Below the pieces are notes generated by a model. The model was given only the letters and a program-made list of their open reading frames with translations, did not search any database and was not told the DNA's origin. DNA of 64,000 bases from Morinoia aosen. Taxonomy: Eukaryota; Arthropoda; Malacostraca; Amphipoda; Talitridae. The stretch is taken from assembly GCA_030386875.1 (NCBI GenBank), contig CM059578.1:20445009-20509008 (forward strand). Reading direction: 5' to 3'. A program made the translations under genes and the position numbers. The first letter of the stretch is position 1, and every line of letters begins with the position of its first letter. Below are positions 10,516 to 22,140 of the stretch, piece after piece.

Positions 10516-12128
10516 CTGAAAACCATAATTTGCATTCCGAATGCCACTGAATTGATACAAAAATTATTTGGTATTCAAGAGTGAAACTCTTTATGTTACC
10601 CATTAAGCACATAAAAGATAATCCACTGAAACTTGAATCTTCAGTGTAGTTTTCTTTGAATGATTCACTCCGCAAATTATTGAGCCTTTTTGTTAACCCA
10701 GCTAAGAAATATTATTCAGACACATAATTCTACCAAAAAATAAAATAGGTACAAGAAAACTGATTTCCTAATAAATTAGTTCACTGTACATATCAGTAGA
10801 TTGGAAAATTTCGCATAAATGAACCCTTTGTAGTGTACAGAAATGTAAGAGTAGGTTACCGAGAAGATAGTGGGCAGGTATGAGGAGCCATATGGGAATC
10901 TTTAAAAAAAACTACAATGGAAATATGTAGGATGTGAAACCGATGAGTGAGAACACTTCATTTGGAATGTAAGGTTTGGTTATGCAATTAATAATTAGGT
11001 AGGTAGAATGAAGTGATTAGAAGAGCAAGTGTTTTTGAATACTCTGAGTGAGAGAAACAGCTATTTAACCTAGAAGAACGATTGGAACGGTCAGGATGAA
11101 CAAAGTTTATTAAACTAGAGCTTGATATTTGTGGAGCGGTAGAAATGAGAGTTGAAGAACATGCAAAGAAAGAATAGAGTAAGAAAGAGATAAGATTTCA
11201 CAATAATTGAGGAGTAGTAGAGATAGGTGTGTTGAGATTGTGAAAGCAATCCAAAAAGACCTTATTATAGTGAGGGGTATGATATGTGTTGTATAACATG
11301 AAAGAATAGCATCTGTTAATAGAAGAAGTTATTTCTTTATATTATTTACAGCTGCAGAGGAGAGGATTTTTCAAGAAACGATCAGAAAATATGGCTGGAT
11401 AAGTAATAATGACACCCATGAAAATGACTGAAAAATACAGAAAGTAGCAAAAATGGACACTTTGTTGAAGATTGGTGTGAGTTAATTATGGTAGAAATTC
11501 ATAGTGGAAATCAAAATTGAAGTGAGACAATCGGAATAAACGCAGAGGTAAGTCATAAAAAATAAATCTAGAACGACGTAGTCAAAAGGTACGGCATTGT
11601 GCCTCTAAACCCAGCGTTTGGAGGTAGCAGTGAGAGTCTGAAGAGCTTGGCAGAAGGTGTTCAGGAGCTCGTGAACATAAGTGTTGACAAAGAAAGAAAT
11701 TAAATCCTGGAACAACTATGTTAGGTGGTTGACTAATACTAGAGGCAGAGGGATGGTAAGGCTGTATTGAAGTTGAACTCAAAAGAAAAGAAAATACTAA
11801 CAGAATTTGTCATTGTACACAAACACACATTTAGATAACAGTAGTATCATGAGTTCTGCTAAATGCAGAGTATGATTAGTACTATGCAAACAGAAAATCA
11901 TTCAGATTATATTAAAAACTAGTTCATGTAAAAATATATCCGAATACAAAAAATAAAACAACTAAGCATTTGCTACCTGAAGGAATCTGAAATGTATAGC
12001 TTTGGATTGGCTTTTCCTAAAAATATGCGCAACAATTCAATAATCCTTGAATGCAATTGAACATTAGATAACCAAGTTAGAGGGTTCATTTAATTGTAAC
12101 GTAGAAAATATTTGCCCAGAAACAATAC
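10516..12128 (-). other. Intron of the zinc-finger gene
   Basis: Bounded on the minus strand by donor AAG/GTATTG (12128) and acceptor TTTTCAG (10516). AT-rich; no coding sequence or recognised repeat inside. Confidence 0.7.
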
Positions 12129-12284
12129 CTTCATTTGTTTATCATGGCATCTCTTCATAGGTGAGCTCTGCTGAGTGACACAAGAAGGAGAACCAAAGTC
12201 TACTTCTCTCTTGACAGGTAAAATAGGAAACACATCAGCTGAAGCCCCCAGTCTTGAAAGTTTTGATGCATCACCAGCTTGGGT
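12129..12284 (-). CDS. C2H2 zinc-finger gene, internal exon (52 codons)
   Basis: A 156-bp stop-free exon, phase 0 at both ends, with acceptor TTCAACAG and donor AAG/GTATTG on the minus strand. It encodes a linker starting TQAGDASKLSRLG and containing 'LPVKREVDFGSP', a sumoylation-like PsiKxE site. It lies 203 bp downstream of the preceding exon and about 1.6 kb before the finger-coding exon. No domain is recognised in it alone; the assignment rests on splice signals and phase agreement. Confidence 0.7.
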
Positions 12285-12487
12285 CTGTTGAAGTTATTGA
12301 ATTAACATTAGAGTACAGAAATTTTATTTTGGCAAATATAAGTAGAATTCACATGACTACTAGATATAATCAAAAGACTATTCAACTGGCACAACTAGTT
12401 ACAAGATAAGCAATGTTTTACACTAGAGGAATGAAGAGGTGCAAGGGAACTTCACACACCCATATAGACATGTGATCTAACAACTAC
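12285..12487 (-). other. Short intron (203 bp) of the zinc-finger gene
   Basis: GTAGTTGTTAG donor at 12487 and TTCAACAG acceptor at 12285 on the minus strand. Confidence 0.7.
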
Positions 12488-12618
12488 CTTGTCAGTGTCA
12501 TGGAAGATGGGCTCCTCCTTCACTGTGATGCTCTCCAGAGATTCATTTTGCTCCTCTTTCATGGGCTCAGGAGGGATAACTGCAGCGCTTATTGACGAGA
12601 TGTGAGGCATGGAGCTCG
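12488..12618 (-). CDS. C2H2 zinc-finger gene, upstream exon (partial 5' knowledge)
   Basis: A 131-bp exon with acceptor CTTTTTCCAG (ending 12619) and donor AAG/GTAGTT. The frame that joins the next exon reads 'SMPHISSISAAV', 'PPEPMKEEQNES' and 'ITVKEEPIFHDTDK', an acidic linker with a VKEEP sumoylation-type motif common in insect zinc-finger factors. It begins in phase 2, so at least one more 5' exon (start codon, possibly a BTB or ZAD domain) must exist; none was recognised further upstream. Confidence 0.7.
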
Positions 12619-13249
12619 CTGGAAAAAGCGTCCACAGTTAGTTGCAATGGTAATTCTTGGAACTCAAACATAATAGTTTTAATAGAAATCACATAATCAA
12701 CTAAAATTAAATTCAAATTAATGAATTAAGTCGACTAATTCCCATTGATTTTTCACAAATTGACCAACAGTTCAGGTCATTTTGGACAACCTGGACAATT
12801 TTGGACGGTTATTCTACCCTTTTTCTATAATAAAGACTTGAATGCCTCAAGCATGATGAAGTTTGCAAGTGTAATGCTTGGGTTAAGCTCTTCAACAGTT
12901 TTTCTATGGATTGGTTAACAATCTAAATCAGCCCCTAAAACAGTCAAAAAAGGCATTAAAAGGAATATTCAATTCCATTGATTGATCATAAGAAAGTTTC
13001 CCTCCCTTTGCCCCAACAAAAATGTTCAAAGAGGGGAAGGATGAAAGCACTTCAGTAAATGACCCTCCTGGACCACCCTGTCTCAGTAACAGAGAGGGCT
13101 AGCATGCCCTCTGTGAAGCTCACAGGATCACACAGACTCAGCAGCAGCCATGTCAGGTGAGCCTGCACAGAAAGACCTGACTAACGAGAGGTAGCACTTT
13201 GGAAATGTGGCGCACGTGATCTGTGAGTAACCAAAAACACAGTCGTATT
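12619..13249. other. Non-coding, probable upstream intron
   Basis: No open frame with coding character and no repeat matching others in the window. Confidence 0.4.
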
Positions 13250-13960
13250 ATCCTGAGTATCGCCCATTTGGTTGGCAGGGACATGGAAGTGACTTCAAAT
13301 GGAAGCCTGATGAGAGCAGAGACATCATCTGGTGAGCTAATCACCCTCGCTAATCAGATGAGCGTATCTTGGAAGACTTGGGGCAGAGTGAAGTGAAAAC
13401 ATTGTACTGAATGAAGAGGGTAGTTAATGGCACTCTTGTGCCCACCTCAGTCTTTATTTCAACTTTTGACTTATACTCCAGCAACAAAAAGTGGATATAG
13501 GATGGACTAGTCCAACAGTACAGTACATCCGACAGCCGGACAGTGCTATATATACCTAAACTATGATCACAGCACAAAGACAAGGTGATCTCTGAGAGCA
13601 GTGTCCAAACTGAACCGAGGACCAGCATGAGTTACCATGCAATAGCCTACCTAAATGTACAACTGTGATAGACAACACTTTTCCGGTGGAAGAAATAGTT
13701 GTTACTCTAAAATGGTAGAAGAGGAATTGACTACACAGACATCACCGAGACTGCGCTTCGGCAAAGCAGAACGTATCGTGTGCATCAGATTTTTCAACCC
13801 TAGGGTTTCACATGCTGCTAAAGTGCGGGCCTTTATAGGAAAAATTCGTGCCATTGTGTCGGTGCACCCGGCTGAGCCAGATAGACACTGCAGTTTCCAA
13901 GACGAAAAAAACCTGGCTGCAGCTAGCGCAGCTGAGTGCATAGCAGACTTCCCCATGTAG
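13250..13960 (+). pseudogene. Non-LTR retrotransposon ORF1 remnant, copy 2
   Basis: Plus-strand frames repeat the blocks of copy 1: 'WKPDESRDIIW', 'SDERILEDLGQSEVKTLY', 'MKRVVNGTLVPTSVFISTF' (13280-13470) and, after frameshifts, 'YNCDRQHFSGGRNSCYSKM' with 'RLRFGKAERIV' (13655-13790), then a tail to 13960. Stops replace Tyr and Gln codons at the same aligned positions where copy 1 has residues. It is a dead fragment of the same family, opposite in orientation to copy 1. Confidence 0.65.
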
Positions 13961-14293
13961 CTGGGCCTTCACTCACTGATGAACCGACCCGTGGCCCTGA
14001 ATGCTTTTATAACAAGTAGAGTAGCGTGCAGCCAGCCCTTTAACACGTTCCTCGCATTTCAGTGGCTGTTAACAGTTGGTTTGGTTAAGTTGTAAGTAGC
14101 AAATTAGCAAATAAATTTTCCAGCTAAAATAAATTTAATATTTTCTAATGAATATGAAAAATACAATTCCACGATATCATTTCACTTAGTGTGATAATAA
14201 TTTTTTTAAAATGTTGCAACAGATTAAATGTAATGCATTTATACTGGCACGTAAATGGGCAATTTACCTGTTGGTACACATGTGGCCCAGATA
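13961..14293. other. Non-coding stretch with an orphan TTAA/CACGTT end
   Basis: TTAA plus CACGTTCC at 14040-14051 resembles the termini of the piggyBac element at 38951 and the MITE at 45227, but no partner end was found. Otherwise AT-rich and featureless. Confidence 0.35.
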
Positions 14294-14385
14294 AGATTAG
14301 ATTAGCCGTTAGTTTTAGCCTTCCTACCCAGCAACAAATGCGATCCAAAGAGAGGAAGGAGGAATGCACCATTTAATATGGAGTT
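14294..14385 (-). repeat. Interspersed repeat family R1, 3'-end fragment
   Basis: Starts AGATTAGATTAG and shares the 'GTTAGTTTTAGCC' and 'CCCAGCAACAAATGCGATCC' segments with the copies at 27158 and 42338. Truncated after about 90 bp. On the minus strand it would end in a (TAATC)-like tail. Confidence 0.75.
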
Positions 14386-14403
14386 AACCCGCGAACTATA
14401 ACT

Positions 14404-14599
14404 GGTCGCCTCATTTACCAGGCTCACTGGTTGCCAGACGTAAGGCATAACCCCAAGTTGTTATACACCAAAATGATCGTCTCAGCGAGTGCTACACAGC
14501 TGGAGCCAGAAACCCCCACATTGTGGGGGTTAAGGCAGAGCTCCAACCACTTGGAAGTTGGGAGGGGTAAGCACAGTCAGTGTGGTAAATGAGGCGACC
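14404..14599. mobile_element. 196-bp MITE-like unit with 17-bp perfect inverted termini
   Basis: GGTCGCCTCATTTACCA at 14404-14420 and its exact reverse complement at 14583-14599. The interior contains a small hairpin around ACCCCCACATTGTGGGGGTT (14512-14531). No target duplication was recognised and no protein is encoded. Confidence 0.6.
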
Positions 14600-16354
14600 G
14601 TGAGAGGGTGTGCGTGCGAACAGTCAGTGGCAGCCTCAGTTACCAGCGAAACTACTCAGGGCCTTATTTCGCCTTATTTCGCAAAAATGGCAAATAAGAC
14701 AAATCTGAAGTCAGTAGCGTGTAGAGCAGTATTTTATTCATATTGTGTGAAAATTACAAGTTTCGAAACTCTATACTTACAGTAATATAACCAGACATGC
14801 AAACATGCATTTATGTAGGAACTAAAACGAAGAATGGATAACACTTAGTAGACATAAATGGTCATAACTTTTTTTCTAATTGTTGTAGAGGAAATATAAA
14901 AACATCAGCAGGTTTGGAAGGATTTTCTGCATAAAATAGCAGTGAAAAACATTACATTGTTCCCAAAACAAAAAAATGGCCATTGATCTCTTTGAAGCAA
15001 TGTTGTGCAAAAATCTACGGAGTTTGACTCCATATTACAAAGAAACGGTTCAAGTTATCAAAAATCTGACAACATCAAAGTGTAAAGCAACATTTTTTAC
15101 TCATTACTTCATATTTTTACATCTCTGCCTATTACGGTAAGTGAACAGGGAACGGCAGAGTAACGCGGGTAAATTGACTACTTTTCTGAGGGATGCGCGA
15201 CCGTGCGTGGGTTAAGGGAACGCAGAATCAACGTTTTAGGATATACTTTAATGTTTTATTGGAATATACTTTCATGCTTAAATTTTTGGGACAAGTTGTG
15301 GGTATTTACTTTTTTTGTTTGAACTAAAAATTGTGAGTTTATAAATTGTGTTCAGGTGCATTCCAGCGGTACAGATGGGTCGCTCCAACATGAGTGTTGT
15401 AGGCCTGAATGTTTATATTCAACATAAGTTTATGTATCGTGTGAGTGTAGTTGGACACTCGAGTCTAGGGCTAATGTTTGCTTTGAAAGCAGACCTTGAG
15501 AGAACAGAGTGGCCGTGTAACCGCACGCAAAAATTAATTGCTGACCGAGAGGTTCAGTCCAGGGAATAGGGGCAGACCTGTGGGAAGTGTTCGCCGAAAA
15601 CTCAAGGGGCTGACAGTGAAATATTGCTGCATTTAAGACACAGAGTAACCATATAGCAACGGTTTCTGACTTCAAGATTTACTCGTAAAAGATGGGCGGG
15701 ATAAGTCGAGTTCTTGTCACAGCAAATAAGATGCGTGCAACCGCCAAAACAGCCAATGGAATGAAGTAGGCGTGTGTTTGGAAGTGCAGGAGAAGCACTA
15801 TTGGCCATGTATTCGGTAAGAGGGTAGCCCTCTAAGAACACTCTGGGTATCGTGGGGAACAAGAGCTAGTAACTTTTTGCGAGCCTTCCAATAAGGTGCG
15901 TCGAGGCTAGGTGTTAGCTTAAAATGTTATACGCTGCGTCGTGACTAGGCGTTAACTTGAAATGTCATACGTTGAAAAATAAGTGAGAAGTGAAACTTGT
16001 TAAGATATATTTTTTTTGGAATCAATAGTTTAAAATTTCGCATCTACTTTTGCAGAGGGAAGAAGGTCCCGTACCGTGGAGGTCGTTTAAAAAAAATTCT
16101 TAGTTGCTTCGTCAGGGCGGGGAAGACTCGTTCTTTTGTCAAGATAGATACCGTTGAAACAACAGGTTCATATAACGTAAAAAGAAAATTGGTGCAGTTG
16201 AATTAAATGCCAAATATGTAAATATATATATGAGAAAATTGTAGAATCAAAGTTTTCAGTAAATTTTGTTGTCCCACAGGAGGGCAGCCTTTTTCCTTTT
16301 CGTTTGCAAGTTCGGTCTCTGCATAAAAACGTTGAAAGACATTATCTGCACTGT
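14600..16354. other. Non-coding stretch
   Basis: Mixed AT-rich and moderately GC-rich sequence. ORFs here are short and lack recognisable domains; no repeat matched elsewhere in the window. Confidence 0.4.
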
Positions 16355-16470
16355 ATATGAAACAGGGATTTGAACTGAAACTGCTCTTGGGCGAATGAAT
16401 TTGTGATCCGAGGCTGATAACCATCTACTGTGCCGTTGGAGTGCGCCACCCCGACAGTTAGGCATCATTT
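16355..16470 (-). repeat. tRNA-derived SINE head (second family)
   Basis: The minus strand carries GTTCAAATCCCTG (B-box-like, about 16363-16376) preceded by 'GATGGTTATCAGCCTCGG' as a possible A-box region, at tRNA-like spacing. Sequence differs from the SINE at 3225. Ends not resolved. Confidence 0.45.
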
Positions 16471-16880
16471 CTTTATATGTGTTTGGTGTGCAGTTTTCTT
16501 AAAGAAATTGACCGGTCAATTAGGTAGAGCAGCCATTGTCAATTTGTGTAATTTACAGTCCCAGTAATTTACGGTTAATCTTTTGTAGTAAGGTGTTCAA
16601 CTATAAAAATTTCTTAGCATTTCACTGGCGTTTAAAACCCCCGTTAACGCTGGCATCACATTTCATCGAGGCCGATGGTGCACAGAAACGTGCTGATGTA
16701 AGTCGGGTCTCTAACCATCGGTGAGTACATTCCTGAATTTAGTATATGCACAAGTTGCTTGTATTTCTTAGTGTCTGTGTTCTTTTATATTCCTTTGCAT
16801 TCAATGTGTATAACGTCATTTTGGAGGTATTCCAAGTCCTCAATTCCAAGAACCTGATTTTCTTACTAAAAACAATTTAG

Positions 16881-17156
16881 TAAGGAGGCGGGACCAAATC
16901 TCGTGACATACGCAGAAAGGCATAGAAACAGTAAGCTGTGAAAGAAGATCATGAAACAAGACCAAAGTTGAAGAGGAAAGTAGTCGGTGCTGAAAAACAG
17001 AACAGCAATGTATCAAAAAAAGGTGGTCCTTAACATAACAAAAACATTTTATTTCAACAAAAAAGAAGGCCTACCTAACTCTAAGCTCGGGCACTGACAT
17101 TGTCCCCCTGGGAGCGCTAGTTCCCATAGTTATAATAATTGTATCCCCCTGAGGGG
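16881..17156 (-). repeat. Interspersed repeat family R1
   Basis: Shares the full internal series with the copies at 27158 and 42338, including GGTGCTGAAAAACAG, GGTGGTCCTTAACA, TTTCAACAAAAA and TCCCCCTGGGAGCGCTAGTT. Ends in AATAATTGTATCCCCCTGAG at the common right boundary. The tail end is missing. Confidence 0.85.
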
Positions 17157-17631
17157 ACACATGTGGCCCCATACACAGGAACGTATAAAGGAGCCGAGCC
17201 TTCATGGGCGTGTCCCCATTCTCGACATGGGAACACATCCTGAGAGGAAGATCATCACCAACGTTGCCTTGTCAAAAATAGCAAGAACAATACCAACGGC
17301 AATGCCTGAAAATAGCAAATAACAACTATTCCAGAAAATAGACATACAGACGTCTCTCCAGCGCGTCCAAAGAGCTTAAAACTAATTCAGAGTCCTGAGA
17401 AGCTACCACCATCAGCATATCTTGATTGAATGAGGAATTAGCAAGACAAGCCACCTTCTGAGATACTGAGGCAACCCTGCAAGAAAGCAAGACCTATTGG
17501 TGACACAGCACGTGTGTTCATTGTACGAGATTGCTACAGTGAGCAAGAATACTATTTCAGACTTTGCTTAGGTATGAGTATTACCTCAAAGACCTCTATC
17601 CAGGCCCGCACCCAAATTGTCTTAAGGAGAC
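17157..17631. other. Non-coding stretch
   Basis: No coding sequence; nothing recognised before the TTAA element. Confidence 0.4.
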
Positions 17632-18778
17632 TCCCAGGCCCCTGTCGGGTCCGGGGGTCATTTCTAATGTTTTTGTTGGAAAAGGACCCTTAGTTGATGG
17701 ACTATTCGGTCCTAAAATTTTATGGCACTACGGACAATAATTCCCCCCCCCTCCCCCCCCGGGGGGGGAGGGGGGTAGGTGGCCAAAAACTTTTCATTTT
17801 TTCGAGATTTTGACCCCATATAAAAAGAGAACAAATGGGAAATGGAAAAAGGCCTAATTTGAGTTTGTTAGAAATGTTCCAAGGATTCTAAAACTGTCTT
17901 TGTTTTTGTTCTAGCATCAAAACTGAATGAGGAGATCCATCTTGAAATATCAATACCAGTGAAATATCAATACCTAAAAACCAATATGTCAATTTTTTTC
18001 AAAAACTAAGGCCTAAATCAAAAAAATGAATAGAATCAATTGGGTTTATTTTCAAAGGTTACATATCATAGTCAAATTTTATAAGAATCAGACTGAAAAA
18101 AATATGTTTCATATATGTAAGAAAACTATTTTTTTTTATTTTTTTTATTTGGGAAATCACAATTTTCAGTGTGAATATGAAGTTTTGTACGGAACTTATC
18201 GAAATAAAAATTAAAACTGCATTCTATTACATAAATTGTTCATTATATTACACTTTAACAAAAATTTTTATTTTTTGCTTATACCCAACACTTCTAACTT
18301 TCAACATTCAACCTGAAACTAGTCCTTGAGTTTTGATGCTAGAACAAATCCAAAGACAGTTTTAGAATCCTTAAAACATTTCTAACACTCAAATTGGGCT
18401 TTTTTTTCAAATTCAAATTCTTTGAAAAAATATATAGCTCTAAACCCAAAAAATTGTTGCTGATTTTTGAAATTTCCAAAAAATTTGAAATAAATAGAAA
18501 AAATTTGAATTTGAAAAAAGCCAATTTTGGGTTTGTTAGAAATGTTTCAAGGATTTTAAAAGTCGTTGTTTTTGATCTAGCATCAAAACTGAAGGAGGAG
18601 TTTCAGGTTGAAATATAAAAATATTATAAAAAACACATTTTTTGTTGAAGAAAAAAATTAGGCCTAAATCGAAAAAATGACGGGAGTAAAAAAGGTCTAC
18701 TTTCACAAATGACATATACTGGCCAATTTTCAAACGAATTGGACGAAAAAAGTTCTTCACCTGGGACGATCTCCTTAA
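17632..18778. mobile_element. TTAA-flanked non-coding element, copy A (family T1)
   Basis: Starts TTAAGGAGA.CTCCCAGG and ends GGGACGATCTCCTTAA. The termini match those of copy B (31911-32961), where the inverted repeat is a clean TTAAGGAGATCGTCC. The body is about 1.15 kb and contains a C-run/G-run palindrome (17743-17775) and an 85-bp module present three times in +, -, + orientation (about 17852, 18318 and 18515). No transposase. The TTAA duplication and AGG start would suit Kolobok-type MITEs; piggyBac is less likely because its ends start CCC. Confidence 0.75.
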
Positions 18779-20244
18779 GGGAACCATGCTCACCGGTCGG
18801 CCCATAACTTGATTTTCCATCCGTAGATTTTTTCTAACGGACTTACATCTATTAAAATTTGCAGACTACTAGATCTCAAGATTCCCAACAACTTTTCTTC
18901 TACAAGTTTTTTTGCATTGGGACATAGAAAATGAGTTATTCATGGTAAACAAAAAAATTATAGATATAACATTCGTTATAAAGGGGCCGAAATTTAGAAA
19001 GCTAGAGCAATGCGGTTTGTTGCATGCGAAAGTACAATGTGTGCTCCAAAAATGTTGGTATTCAGTTTTTGAATTTGAATTCATTTTGAATTTATAGAAT
19101 TTTTTTTGAAAAAGCTTTAAATTTAGGATAAAAAGTCTACGGAAAAAAATTTCACGTAATAATTTTGAAAATCAGTATACCAACAATTTTAGAGTACACA
19201 TTAGACTTCCAAATGCAGCAAACCACATTGCTCTAGCTCTGTAAACTTCGGAGTTATAACGACAAACGTCTTGATAACTTACTTGTTTAATAAAACCTAT
19301 TTTAAAGAAAAAAATGCTTCTCCTCCTACAGTTTTTGAGTTTCAGTGATGTTTTTGGTATCATTGGATACAGAAAAACAAGGGCTTTACAATGTATTAGG
19401 AAGTTTTTCAAAATTCTTTCTTGTTTCAAAGTTATGACGCCATATATTTGAATTTTCTTGAGAATATTTTGATTTTTTTATTTGTTTTTTTTTTTATTTT
19501 TATATTGGAAACTTGAGGAAAAGCATTCAAGTTTTTGGAATGTCCACATTATTCTGCATCCAATGATACCAAAATCATTACTGTAGCTCAAAAACTATCA
19601 GAGAAGAAGCATTTAGACCCCCCCCCCCCCCCCAAAATGTCGTTTTCCATGATTTCCCATTTTCTTTTCAAGAAAATCGCATATGGTCACAAATGATAAA
19701 TGATTCTAAATTGCATTTCCTATCAGTATACCAAATTTCATTGCTCTAAATTCAATAATAAAAAAATATTCGGAAGGGGGATGCTTACCTTGAATATGAA
19801 TGGTGAAATATATAAATAAAAAAAATTGAAAATATGAGAATTTTTTTTTTTAATGCCCACACTATTCTGCATCCAATGATACCAAAATCATTACTGTAGC
19901 TCAAAAACTGTAGGAGAATAAGCATTTAGAAAACCCCCCAAAAATGTCGTTTTCTATGATTTCCCATTTTCTTTTCAAGAAAATCGCATTTTGTCATAAA
20001 TTATAAATGATTCTAAATTGCATTTCCTATCAGTGTACCAAATTTCATTGCTCTAAGTTCAAAAATGAAAAAAAGGTCCGTAAGGGGGATGCTCTCCCCC
20101 TCCCGGGGGGGGACGTTAGCTCTGGGATACGTTCCTGATATTTTTACAGACATTCGGGGACATTTCTCAAACTCATTTAAAGCAATAAAAAAATCAGGAG
20201 AATCGACTTTTGGACTGCAGATGCCCCGAGCATGGTTCCCTTAA
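18775..20244. mobile_element. TTAA-flanked non-coding element C
   Basis: Perfect 17-bp inverted termini: TTAAGGGAACCATGCTC at 18775-18791 and its reverse complement at 20228-20244. It shares its left TTAA with the right end of copy A. Inside, a roughly 75-bp module with 'CCAATGATACCAAAA' and 'TAGCTCAAAAACT' occurs once inverted (about 19312-19378) and twice direct (about 19545 and 19862). The last two lie in a tandem duplication of about 300 bp. A C/G palindrome lies at 20095-20115. No protein. Confidence 0.75.
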
Positions 20245-21249
20245 CCCGTCTCTACATGGCCGACCTACCGAGAGGTTTGAAGAAAATGGGTCAACTGTGC
20301 AACTTACTTTACATTCATTATTCCAGTTAGAAGTTTCATTGTGGGTTCATTGTAAAGGGAGAGAGTTGCTCTTTCTGTCAGTGGAAAAAAAATGCTGCTA
20401 CCCCAACAAAAATCTACAGAATTATAGTTTTTATTTCGGTAAAATGCAAAAAAACAGAAATCGGAAAATCATTGGCCATTTTTTATCTATTGCACTTTCG
20501 TGTTTTTTATGAGGCATTTTCATAGAATTTTAGTTACTGAATCTTGTGGTAAGTGAATTTCTTTCAGGTCTAATAGTTCCAGAGTTATGTGCATTATATG
20601 TAAAACACGGTTTTCATTGTTTAGTTCATTTTGTGTATAGGCTGTTATCAAGCAGTTTCATTGCTTGTAAAGAGTTTGATATGCATAGAGCTTTTCCTCC
20701 CAAATACAATAGTGGTATTTTTTGCCTAGGAGTAAATCTGTGGATTTGGACTCCCATTTTTGGAAAAAATTAAAATAAATTAAAATGATGGCGATCTTCT
20801 AAGAGGCAGAGTGTGTGCTGGTATGCCTCAGCTACACTGCTGGCTTCTAAGAGGTTGTGCAGCGCCGGTAGCTACACTCTAGACTGAGCGGAAGAATTCA
20901 TACAGATTTGAGCCTGTTACCTCTCCTTTCCTGTCCCCCCGACCTCATTTTACCTTACACCAATGAATAGCGCTCAACGAGACGCTTAAGACCATGTATG
21001 GCAACCCTAGGTTTGCTGATGCGCCACATGTACTAGCATTGCCGACCTTTTAAGAGTCCAGGACGTGGCGACGGGTTAACATACATGGGGTGATCGACTT
21101 CCTGCACTAAGTCACTGTTCGGTCAAAGATCACATGAATCTAAGAAATTGTCTCCAAGAAAAGTACGAAATTGAAAAACTAATAAGGCAAATTATTCCTA
21201 GATGGAACTGTTGAGGATATCACTGAAATTACGGTGACTTGCAATGCAT
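20245..21249. other. Non-coding stretch
   Basis: Contains an imperfect direct duplication of about 50 bp around 20798-20880 (CTTCTAAGAGG repeated). No gene recognised. Confidence 0.4.
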
Positions 21250-22140
21250 TATTTAATAACTGCGACCATGCGTATGTCCCAGGGATACAATGGTTAGAGA
21301 TGTAATTACAATCCCACCACCAACCTAAAATATAGTACCATGTTCCCCTGTGCTTTATTTTGTCCCTAGATCTGGGTGGGCTGTTTTTATAAGGAAGAAC
21401 CTGGGCTACACCAGAGTGCCCCTGAACAATAGCTCTTCACTTCTTACAGCCGATTTAGTACATGAATCCCAACTGCAACATTTACACAACAAGCAAAAAT
21501 CTTTCACTGACGGACCTTATTAATGTTAGTAATTACTTGGGCTCTCCCTTATAGTTTGCAACTTCAATGCAGAGCCCATGGCATGGAGTAACAGCTTTAG
21601 TGATCAACATGGAAGAGTAATAAACAAATTCACTACTGACATCAATTCTTAACTGCTTAACACTGGGGCTGCCTGACATTTTCATCTTCAAACAAGAATG
21701 ACCTCTGCCATTGACTTTAGTTCATGCACTCCCAATATCTCCCATTATATCTATTGGAGAGTTTTAGTGGACGATCTTGATGTGAACACTTCCCCCATGG
21801 CAGTGGAAAAAGAACAATATGAGCAAATACCAGCAAAACCTGGATAAATTATAAAGCAAGCCGATTGAAATCCTGAAGCGGATGGAAAAGGACAAGGCAC
21901 GGGAAATTAATGACTTGGTTGAACATTTCACCAAAGGACTTAGACGGCAACAAGAATTACCATTCCCAGGTTGCGTGGTGGTCCACCAAAATACCTTGTT
22001 CCCTGATAGAATAATGCTTATGCTGGGGGAAAAAATGAGCGAAGGCAAGCTCCGAGATAAATTAGACGTGGCGGTGAGCACCCTGGCAGGATTGCATTTT
22101 ATCGCGCTGGAGCTAAGGCGCTGTTTGTCAAGAACATAGA
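21250..22140 (+). pseudogene. Non-LTR retrotransposon endonuclease remnant
   Basis: Out-of-frame pieces on the plus strand read 'GWAVFIRKNLGYTRVPLNN' (about 21370-21430), 'CNFNAEPMAWSNSFSDQHGR' (about 21560-21620), 'TSAIDFSSCTPNISHYI' (about 21700-21750) and 'AWWSTK' (about 21975). These correspond to the GGVAIFVR, GDFNAHxxxWGS, LDLxxxSP and PWW landmarks of the APE-type endonuclease and its linker in I/Jockey-like LINEs. The catalytic SDHFP box is altered and multiple stops occur. Confidence 0.6.

Noticed and set aside
15602-15862. 86-codon minus-strand frame
   Set aside because: No domain, no splice context and no repeat support.
16355-16470. Functional tRNA gene on the minus strand
   Set aside because: A- and B-box-like motifs are present, but the acceptor and anticodon stems do not pair convincingly; treated as a SINE head.
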